A stretch of 64,000 bases of DNA, taken from positions 367,001 through 431,000 of the forward strand of contig CALYLW010000130.1 of assembly GCA_944989445.1 (NCBI GenBank), in the 5' to 3' direction. Both the position numbers and the translations under genes were made by a program. The notes under the pieces are model-generated. The model searched no databases, was not told where the DNA came from, and was given only the letters and a program-made list of their open reading frames with translations. Positions 55,172-64,000 of the stretch are shown piece by piece (position 1 is the first letter of the stretch; every line of letters starts with the position of its first letter). This stretch comes from Ampullaceana balthica. Taxonomy: Eukaryota > Mollusca > Gastropoda > Lymnaeidae.

Positions 55172-56372
55172 AATAATAATAATAATAAATTGGTAATTTT
55201 AATAACGCTGTTTTCCAGCAGGGAGCCGGGCTCAAAGCGCTTTACATGGAGATAATAACATACATATAATAATTTAAATATACATTCAATACGTAATAAC
55301 CACATAAATAACAGTACAATACACATAAGCAACGTTAATCATTAAAAAGAAATGGTGTTTCTTTAATTTTGAAAATAAATTTTTAAAAGATGTGTCTTAA
55401 GTGCAGTCTTGAAGGACTTGGTAGATGAAATACTCCGGATGTGCAATGGTAGAGAATTCCATTGTTTGGCTGCACAAAAAGAGAATGAACTTTCGCCAAA
55501 TGTTTTAGTTCGTGTCTTAGGAACACAGAGAATGCGCGTGTCTGCAGAAGAGCGTAGCTGACAACTTGGTGAGTATACGGACAGAAGCTCAGTAAGATAG
55601 GAAGGGCATGAGTTAGAAAAGAAGTTTTGACAGAGAACGGCCAGTTTGTGATCAATTCGGGCTTGCATAGGTAGCCAATGAAGTGATTAAAGTAGCGGAG
55701 TAACATGGTCATGTTTTGTTGCCTTTAGAACTAATCTGGCAGCTGAGTTTTGAACTTTCTGTAGTTTTTCAATTCATTGTTTTGGCGCACATGACAGAAG
55801 TGAATTACAGTAATCCATACGAGCCAGTACAAGAGCACCGACTAGAGTTTTTGTGGCACTAACTGTTAAGTAATGACGGATTGAGCTGATCTGACGAATG
55901 GCAGTGTAGGCAGAGTGACAGATGTGATTGATGAAGCTGTTGGTAGACATATTGTCAGAAATAATGTAGCCAAGATTCCTAGTCGATGTTTTGAACAGTA
56001 TATCAGAACTAGCCACCTGGATAGAATTCGGAAGAGACAAAGTACTGCGTGATTTATTGTTGCAAAATATGAGTGCTTCTGTCTTGTCATCATTCAGTTT
56101 GAGAATGCTGAAAGTCATCCAAGACTTTACCTCACCAATGCAATCCTGCATCAATTGGACAGTGAAGTCAATATCAGATGGATCAGAGTGAGTGTATAGC
56201 TGAGTATCATCTGCAAATGATTGGCTTGTAATTGAATGCTTTTCGAGCAGTAAAAGTAGTGGCCTTGTATACAGTAAGAAAAGTACCGGACCCAAAACGG
56301 AACCTTGAGGCACACCATAAACCAAGTCAGCTTTTTGAGAGATACAGCCATCTACTAAAAACCACATGTGAT
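55172..56372 (-). mobile_element. CR1/L2-like non-LTR retrotransposon, 5'-truncated
   Basis: The reverse strand from 56367 encodes the RT core: GVPQGSVLGPVLFLLYT (motif B), SQSFADDTQLYTHSD (FADD catalytic pair), SWMTFSILKLNDDKTEALIF and RNLGYIISDNMS. It continues with ALVLARMDYCNSLLSCAP and, after frame changes near 55770 and 55700, ILCVPKTRTKTFGESSFSFC and QWNSLPLHIRSISS. It ends in a GCGCTTTACATG 3' region and an ATT tail. Endonuclease and N-terminal RT are absent. Confidence 0.92.
55774..56367 (-). pseudogene. reverse transcriptase fragment (CR1/L2 type)
   Basis: A 197-codon open frame covers RT motifs B to E, including GVPQGS and FADD. No start context of its own: the first Met (MWFLVDGC) is internal to the RT domain. 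Downstream frames needed for the protein's C-terminus are out of register. Confidence 0.9.
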
Positions 56373-56374
56373 CT

Positions 56375-57110
56375 GTTAGTTAGTTAGCGTAAGTTATTCC
56401 TCTCGGTCCGAAGACAGCACATAGGGCAGAAGTCATGGACTTCCATTCACGACGATCCGAAACTCTCTCCCTTTTATATTCAAACTTTTTCTAAGGCATT
56501 TGTTTTCGAAGGCAACTAATTTCTTTTCTACTGCTTGAGTAGATTACCAGCTTTCGCATCCATGTGTTAGTACAGGGATTACGCAAGAATTGAATAGCCT
56601 AAGTTTTATATGTTTGCTAAGTGTCTTTGATCTCCAAATATTTGTAAGTTTGTTAAAAGCACTTGACGCCAACGCAATTCGAGTCATTGTCTCTGATGTT
56701 GCATCTCCATCATATGAAAATTTTGCTTCCTAAGTAAGTGAAGTTGGTTACTTTCTCTATGGTTTGGGTCATTAAGTATAATATCATTGGGTTGGTTGGT
56801 GAGGTCCATGATTTTTGTTTTGGTTGTGTTGATTTCAAGACTAATCTGATTCGAAAAGTGCTGGAGACGATCCGTTTTGTCTTGGGTGTTCAGATGCGTT
56901 GAGCTTACAAGAGCCAGGTTATCAGCAAAGTCAAGGTCTTCCAATGTATTGTTTTCGATCCATTTGATGCCTAATCCGGCATCTGTGCATTTCCGCATGA
57001 CCCAATCAATTGCTATTCCAAATACATCACACCACGAATGTGTCAATATAGTGCGCACCACGCACAAATCTAACATTAGCATTAACAAATCGGGAAAACA
57101 CCATTAACTA
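56375..57110 (-). pseudogene. RTE-like RT remnant
   Basis: The reverse strand encodes FGIAIDWVMRKCTDAGLGI, LEDLDFADNLALVSSTH (catalytic FADD changed to FADN) and LEINTTKTKIMDL. After frame loss come SSAFNKLTNIWRSKTLSKHI, LRLFNSCVIPVLTHGCESW and the terminal DRREWKSMTSALC. Order and spacing match RTE-like RT C-termini, as at 12000-12830. A short CTAA tandem at 56376-56388 lies at its 3' end, directly against the next element. Confidence 0.87.
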
Positions 57111-58401
57111 TTATTCTAGATGACATTAAAAGCCATTTCAAATCAATAATTCTGAAAATAAACAAAACAATTGCTTTCTACAAATTGCTCCTAAAATTAC
57201 GGGAGTCGAACGAAAACATATTTTTCAAAAATGCCTCCTCGAAAATTGTTCTAAATACTACTAGCTATTGTTTGGCGTTTGTTTCAACCCGATAGATGTT
57301 ATGGTTGGCGATAAATTGATGTATATAATAAATATGATGTATTTAAAGAATATGATGTATTTGATGAATATGATGAATATGATAAATATGATGAATATGA
57401 TGAATATACTCAATTGAAAGTAGTTGACTCGTACACCGTAATAAAATATCTACTATGTGAGCATAAAGTCACATACATTCATGAAATATTAGGAAACATG
57501 TAAGGACGTTCTTACTTTTTATGTCAATTCTATCAAGTCTCAACCTTTGATTTTACCAAACTGATAGTCGCACTCCATTCACTGCCAAGAAAATAAATGT
57601 CCTGGGTCTTTCTTTGGTCTTTTTTAAAGTCCTTCCGTGAACTAACATTTCGTTAAACCTTTGGTACGCTTCAATCATTTATAGTTGGACCCGAGCCCTT
57701 AATAATCTCCCATCTGAACCTCAGAATTCGAGACTGTCATTGAGACCGCCTTAAGTGAAACCTTTCTTTACCATTCCAGACCATTCCAACGAAATCATTG
57801 ATCAGATGAACACACAGGAGGACCCACGTCTGGTTCTGGTCAAAGTCAGAATTCGATTAGTGGACTTTCCAAAAGAATCTTTCTGGCTACGCTCCACTTG
57901 ATCTTGAAAATTGTTTCCGCAGACTTTCCCTGAAAGTCTTTGTCATGTGTTGGAATGGACGCGTTTGCCTTAAATGTTCGTCTAAACGTGCATTTTTGTG
58001 ACATTTAAACATTCTATTTCGTGAATTTAAATTAAAAATTACTTGTGTAATTATTAGTTGTCGTTGGCAGTAATCTTTGCGATTGATTAGTGCAGCAAAT
58101 AACAATTGTCAAGTTTAATTTATCGCGTGCATGTGACGTCTCCCACGAGATTATTACTTAGTTCTCAGAGACTTCAATACAACTAAATACTAACTTTGAA
58201 AAAAGATAATTACATTTCTTTTATTTGTAAAAAAAAATATAAAAATTTAAATACACGGAGGAAAAGTCTTTTAGATTTTAGGTAGTCATCAAAAAAGATT
58301 TATAGTGTTTATTAAAATTTTCTATAAAGCAACGGATCGCATTTGTTGGAATCATTCAAATATCGCAGAGCTATCACATAAAAACTTATTTTTCTACTGA
58401 A
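57111..58401. other. unannotated DNA with a GATGAATAT repeat
   Basis: A short imperfect repeat of TGATGAATATGA lies at 57340-57415. The rest, including short frame 57887-58105, shows no domain. Confidence 0.5.
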
Positions 58402-58527
58402 ATGAACATGATTTCAAATGAACATGATTTCAAATGAACATGATTTCAAATGAACATGATTTCAAATGAACATGATTTCAAATGAACATGATTTCAAATG
58501 AACATGATTTCAAATGAACATGATTTC
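58402..58527. repeat. 16-bp minisatellite, 8 copies
   Basis: Perfect or near-perfect copies of AACATGATTTCAAATG. Confidence 0.95.
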
Positions 58528-59605
58528 TATTAATTTTTTTAAGAAAAACGGGACATTGGGAACCCACACTTAAAAAAGAGTTTTAAATATTTCGATTTCA
58601 CTATTCGAAATCAACAAGTTGAGAATTAAGATTAAAACTTAGTTGAAGATATCTTTAGAGGACTGCACTTAAAAATCTGAGTAAATGTCATTCTCTGACC
58701 TCCTCCCTGAAACTGTATTCTGTAATCTGTTGTCTTGTCTAACGACTTTTGAGATGAGTTCACTTTCCCTTCGGTGACCTGCAGATGTGTAGGTAAAACT
58801 CCTACTACTGGGAAACTGTCAGAGAAGTTTAAGCCCTAATCGATGTACAACTGAAATATTCGGACACTGAATGTTCAAACCACATCTCCCCTTCACGTAT
58901 TGCTGCCTGTCATGCGTATAATTATATTTATCGTCAAGGGAACTGGTTGCCACAGTAAAAAGGAACTTCTGGTGATTGCCTCGTGTGGGCCAGGATCTCA
59001 TCTTGACCTTTTCATTGACCTTACAGTTATTTATGCCCCGGAAACACAAAAAATACTTGCGCTCGGATCTATAACGGGAAAGCCTTAATGCAAGTGAAAT
59101 GAAGCGTGTGCCTGCGACTAATGCGAGTAATAAGTTGAACCGGTCGGTCTGTCCATTCCATCGTGGTGTAGAAATATTTGAAAAGATAAGGAAATATTTC
59201 ATTTTCGGGATTTTCTGTTCTGCAATGAAGCGCTGATAAAATGTTGAATGAAGTGATGTGTTAAGAAGAAAATAAAGAGGAACGGGCGCCAAAGACGGTA
59301 ATGGTCTTTTAGCCGATTGCGCCATGTAAATATCACAAGGTCTGGTAAGTGTCGCCTGCTAATGTAATGAAATTAATAAGACTTTATGTTGAAGAAGAAT
59401 AAACCACTGAGGAAATGTTTCATTTTTCTGTGCATACAACCGAACATACAAGACTTAAATGGGCTCATCTGGTGAACCCAATGAAGCAGCTAAAAGCTGA
59501 AAGATATTGGAACTGTTCTAAGGTGAAATGTGGTACTTGGATCATATATCAGTGGATTTTTGTTTTTGTCATTGTTGGAGACATGACTCTTGACGTATGA
59601 TTTTG
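58528..59605. other. unannotated DNA
   Basis: Less AT-biased than its surroundings. The reverse frame 59325-58819 (168 codons) begins MAQSAKRPLPSLAPVPLYFL but has no domain I recognise and no splice evidence. I do not call it a gene. Confidence 0.35.
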
Positions 59606-59905
59606 ATATTTACACAATTTTGATATATTTACACAATTTTGATATATTTACACAATTTTCTATTTTGATATATTTACACAATTTTCTATTTTGATATATT
59701 TACACAATTTTCTATTTTGATATATTTACACAATTTTCTATTTTGATATATTTACACAATTTTCTATTTTGATATATTTACACAATTTTCTATTTTGATA
59801 TATTTACACAATTTTCTATTTTGATATATTTACACAATTTTCTATTTTGATATATTTACACAATTTTCTATTTTGATATATTTACACAATTTTCTATTTT
59901 GATAT
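59606..59905. repeat. 26-bp minisatellite, about 11 copies
   Basis: Unit core GATATATTTACACAATTTTC with TATTTT spacer. The first two copies are shorter (lacking CTATTTTG). Confidence 0.94.
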
Positions 59906-60249
59906 TTATGTGCAGTAGATAGGTTCACCGATTTCACCTGTTTTCATATAAAAAAATTATTTTCTTCTTTTTAGTGCACTTTCTATGTGTAAATAAAAGC
60001 GTGTACTTTTTTAAAAAAAGATTTTTTTTACATTATTTTATTTAAAATGTGTTCTGGTTTATGCTTGAGTTTATTGCGACAACAAAATGCGCGCTAGCTT
60101 GATTTATTCGATTTTCACTTGCTTGCCTTTGAGCTTTCAATGATTATAATTTTTTTTGACGTAGCTACACTTACATGTTGTATTAAATCTGGATGGAAAA
60201 GACGGGATACAATTTCAAATACTCAAAAAGTTCAAAGAGATTTGCGCTT
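59906..60249. other. unannotated DNA
   Basis: Nothing recognised. Confidence 0.4.
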
Positions 60250-60704
60250 GTGGTGTTCCTATATAGATACATTTAATTTGTGTAATTGTGGTGTTCTTAT
60301 ATAGATACATTTAATTTGTGTAATTGTGGTGTTCTTATATAGATACATTTAATTTGTGTAATTGTGGTGTTCTTATATAGATACATTTAATTTGTGTAAT
60401 TGTGGTGTTCTTATATAGATACATTTAATTTGTGTAATTGTGGTGTTCTTATATAGATACATTTAATTTGTGTAATTGTGTTGTTCTTATATAGATACAT
60501 TTAATTTGTGTAATTGTGGTGTTCTTATATAGATACATTTAATTTGTGTAATTGTGGTGTTCTTATATAGATACATTTAATTTGTGTAATTGTGGTGTTC
60601 TTATATAGATACATTTAATTTGTGTAATTGTGGTGTTCTTATATAGATACATTTAATTTGTGTAATTGTGGTGTTCTTATATAGATACATTTAATTTGTG
60701 TAAT
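60250..60704. repeat. 38-bp minisatellite, 12 copies
   Basis: Almost identical copies; core CTTATATAGATACATTTAAT. One copy carries GTGTTGTT instead of GTGGTGTT (about 60480). Confidence 0.95.
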
Positions 60705-61423
60705 TTGAAAGCATTTACGTTTCAGCTGCTATTGTTTGACATAATAAATCTTCTTTTTTAGAAATGGTGTTATAATTATTATTCATATTTTTATTCACAT
60801 TATTATTATTAGTATTTTAAAAAATTCAAATGTACCTAATAAATGGCGTCTTATAATGGAACAAAAAGCCACAGCACAAATAAAATGTAAGTGAAGGAAA
60901 TAATTTTCATTATGAACATTTTGTTGTAATAGAATATAATTGTAATTATGTAATTATAACTGTATTATGTATTTATTTTTCATTAAAAAGTTATTTAGTG
61001 TTCTATTTTCAGTCGCTATTAATTTAGAATTTGTTATTATTTTTTAAAACTATTTTAAAATTAAATTCTGTTAGAAAAATATTTTAGGATTTAATAAAAC
61101 TTTTTTTTTCAAAGACGTTATTTTTGAACACGAAGACAGAAAACAGAAATATTTTATCTTAAACGTTTTAAATTAAAGCTCACCATATAATAAGGTTACT
61201 TACATATTTTAAAATTGAATCAATAGACCAAAATATGTAGTGCAGACAGATACATTCCACCATTGAGTCAAGGATAGTATTGGCTTCACATCTCTGGTGA
61301 ATTGTGGGTAGGAGAAACCTTATAGGCAATTTACCTCCGTTGCACTTGTCAATACATTTGGAGAATTTCAAGATTCTTTTGTAAAAAGCTTGGCTTAATT
61401 CAGGACTTTTATTTCGTGCATAT
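60705..61423. other. unannotated AT-rich DNA
   Basis: No gene or element recognised. Confidence 0.45.
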
Positions 61424-61580
61424 CAATGTTCCCTTCAAGCAGCACGGCTGAACAGCCGCGCAGATATCTGACCGACCCCGCGCAGCAGTTTAGAATTAAT
61501 GTGCAGCAAATTTTGTAAGATATTGCATACAAATGGATGAGCCTACTTTTCAGACGGATCAACGAACATTAGAGAGAAAC
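61424..61580. repeat. interspersed repeat with CGCGCAG motifs
   Basis: AATGTTCCCTTCAAGCAGCA, AACAGCCGCGCAGATATCTG and CCGCGCAGCAG resemble a non-autonomous element family widely found in animal genomes, with repeated CGCGCAG. The ends are not definable here. Confidence 0.45.
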
Positions 61581-62845
61581 ATGGGTGCATAAATATATAT
61601 TTGTCCCGCCCCCGTTTTACAGTAGAAATTCGGTTACTGGCACCAATCATAAGACTTAATAGAGACATTTGATAACAGTGAGGAACCTTCGCAAGACATT
61701 AGTTTGCATCATTGGCTGTGTCTTTTTTATCAAATAAATTCAAACGGCTAGCTACACATTTTTCAAAGGGGCGTGATAGCCGAAAAGATTTTTCTCAGCT
61801 CTAGAAAACAAAATAAATTCATAGTTGGCGCGCTTTTCAGCTCAAACCTCTTCATCATCGTTCGTCTGCTCCCATGACCTATCGAAAACTAGGAAAAGAA
61901 AAAAAAATTATTGGCCCTTGGTCCAGTCTTAGTTGTTTTGAAATAGCAGAGCGTAAAATGATATTTGCCGTGCAAACAGCCAGCCCTGGCTCTGTTTGTC
62001 TTTAGTCGGGACACCAACGCCGTTCTGGAGTGTGTCTGACCAAGATCAAATTTCTTAACCGAAGGCAGAGAACGTCAACTCACTAATCTCCTGGTTTGGA
62101 ACTGGGCGGATATCGGAGACAACTCCTAATGGAACTGGTCAACTCTTCAACCCACAAAGATTGATTTTTTATATTATTGTTTTCCTTTCGTATTTACTTA
62201 GTGATCAATGAAAGCCTAGTCAGCGATTACGGAGAGCAAAGGAGGCGGGAAGATGTGGTCAACTTGATCGGTGTGGATGTTGATGACGTCATGGTCTTGC
62301 TGTAATTTAAATATCGATGGGCATACAGCCTTGATTCAACTTGTCTAAATTATTTTCTGTGTTATTTAAAACTGGTTTTAAAACGATTGGAGCTTCTAAA
62401 TTCTAAATCAGCAATTCATATATTATTGACTTAAAGTATCTATCATAAACTTATGATCTAACCGCTTGGAGAAAAATGTATTAAATATTTATGACATTAT
62501 TTATTATGACCCTAACAGTGTCAAGTTTTTGAAAATAAAATTAGAAGCAGTTTTATTTTCATACTGTTTTGAATTGGAACTAACAAAGATCTAGTATTTA
62601 AAATATTTTGACTTTTCTATGACCCTCACCAGACTTAATGTTTTAACGGCGCCAACAATAGCACCGATGGTGCTAAAGGTATAAGCTGACCTTGTATCTG
62701 GAGTGCTAGTACTATAAAGCCATTCAGAAATCTGGGTTTGTTAAATGAATGCTATAAACCCGATGTGAGAATGTCAAAAACACTGATGACAGTGGGCACA
62801 GAGAAACATACGGTAAAATTTGTCTCCGGGCGGCCAAACAATGAA
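61581..62845. other. unannotated DNA
   Basis: No gene, RNA or element recognised over 1.2 kb. Confidence 0.4.
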
Positions 62846-63267
62846 AGGGGGACAACAAGAGTCTACTCGTTAAGAGGAAGCTAGTTCTTTCGGCGTCCAG
62901 GACGAGTTATGTAAGGGGGACAACAAGAGTCTACTCGTTAAGAGGATGCTAGTTCTTTCGGCGTCCAGGACGAGTTATGTAAGGGGGACAACAAGAGTCT
63001 ACTCGTTAAGAGGAAGCTAGTTCTTTCGGCGTCCAGGACGAGTTATGTAAGGGGGACAACAAGAGTCTACTCGTCCAGGACGAGTTATGTAAGGGGGACA
63101 ACAAGAGTCTACTCGTTAAGAGGAAGCTAGTTCTTTCGGCGTCCAGGACGAGTTATGTAAGGGGGACAACAAGAGTCTACTCGTTAAGAGGAAGCTAGTT
63201 CTTTCGGCGTCCAGGACGAGTTATGTAAGGGGGACAACAACAGTCTACTCGTCCAGGACGAGTTATG
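62846..63267. repeat. 68-bp minisatellite with 42-bp deleted variants
   Basis: Long units are 68 bp (AAGGGGGACAACAAGAGTCT ... TCGGCGTCCAGGACGAGTTA). Two copies (around 63050 and 63235) are 42 bp because 26 bp between ACTCG and TCCAGGACGAGT are missing. The shortened form contains the perfect palindrome ACTCGTCCAGGACGAGT. Confidence 0.92.
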
Positions 63268-64000
63268 CATTTCCTATGTCCTCACGTCTCCTAGGGAGAT
63301 CGGTCACGTGACAAAACTGATTTTTCCATTACTTTTCTACCTAGGGCATTGTCTCGAAGGTCTCGAGAACTTTTACGAAAGATAAAGTGTCTGCCATCGT
63401 CTATTTCATGCACGGGTAATTTTTAGCTTTACCATTAAATAGCAGACGACAATGGAAATTTTTTTATTATTTTTTTTTAAATCAGCAGATTTTCTTTCAG
63501 AACAGTAACGGATTTTAACGATCAAAGAGTAACTTGTACACTTCAATACATTTGTGAGCATTGGTGCTTGGCCGATTTTGCATGGTTATAGTTATCCACC
63601 TTTCGTCTGGTATTGTGTTCTGTCCCCTGAGGCCACTTCCGGTTGTTTCCCATGCCTTGTTTTGGTCGACAGTCCAATCACACCTCGAGATTTCCCACAT
63701 TGAATTATTCAAATGGCTTGTCTCAATACTCGGAGACTTATTTTACTATTTTGTTCTTCGCAGTTTTCCCTCTCAAGCTCAAATAAAAATATTGTTAAAC
63801 TATTTTATTTCTATGTACTTTGAGCTTATTTCTGTCCTACACCACGACTCCGAATAACAAATAAAAACACCTTAATATTTTATTTAAACAAAAACAATTT
63901 TAAGGCAATAATTAACATCGTTATTGCAGTTTTCCCAGACACGTAAATTTCATAAATTGATGTATGTATGTATACAAATAATAGAAAATGACTTCAACTG
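63268..64000. other. unannotated DNA
   Basis: No gene or element recognised. Short open frames on both strands (63515-63857) overlap each other and have no domain. Confidence 0.4.

Noticed and set aside
58819..59325. 168-codon reverse frame
   Set aside because: No recognisable motif or exon structure. Without transcript or homology evidence I cannot call it a gene.

Overview
This is an AT-rich, intron-bearing animal genome window. It most likely comes from a lophotrochozoan, probably a gastropod mollusc. That placement is an inference from low gene density, many long minisatellites, and the mixture of CR1/L2-type, RTE-like and Jockey-like non-LTR elements, Gypsy-type LTR elements, hAT elements and Helitrons. 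Nothing in the window fixes the species.

One host gene is supported: the 3' half of an L1CAM/neuroglian-family cell-adhesion gene on the + strand, 8804-27566. Ten exons join in a consistent reading frame with GT/AG sites, give about 558 residues, and encode five fibronectin type III (FN3) domains followed by a short tail and a stop. The immunoglobulin exons and promoter must lie to the left of the window. The encoded end has no recognisable neuroglian-type membrane segment or ankyrin-binding tail. It ends in a weakly hydrophobic stretch that could be a GPI-attachment signal, or the exon could be an alternative last exon. FN3-4 carries an Arg-Gly-Asp in the predicted FG loop. Introns are loaded with minisatellites, two adjacent hAT MITEs with perfect 8-bp target duplications (8974-9177 and 9187-9401), an RT remnant, a 2.2-kb 32-bp satellite (14160-16329) and an LTR-retrotransposon deletion derivative with a perfect 5-bp target duplication (19797-22171).

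Layout: 1-8800 is intergenic or upstream-intron sequence with minisatellites and repeat remnants. 8804-28260 holds the gene and a candidate 3' UTR. 28260-35570 is a long, very AT-rich stretch broken by one truncated non-LTR insertion (30923-31601, 10-bp target duplication). 35570-45500 is a transposon patchwork: a GGGGCCGTCC-ended element, a hAT element with two smaller elements nested inside it, a fold-back element, and a Jockey-like fragment inserted in a CR1/L2-like element. 45512-49173 is a Helitron-like element built of tandem modules. 49492-52398 is an array of about 71 copies of a 41-bp repeat with higher-order variant patterns. 52400-64000 is further minisatellites, two non-LTR remnants and unannotated DNA.

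There are no operons, CRISPR arrays, rRNA or tRNA genes that I can support. Most long open frames here come from minisatellites whose unit lacks stop codons. I found no clear new multi-gene system. The most interesting points are the atypical C-terminus and RGD of the adhesion protein, minisatellites next to splice acceptors, and the nested or tandem mobile elements.
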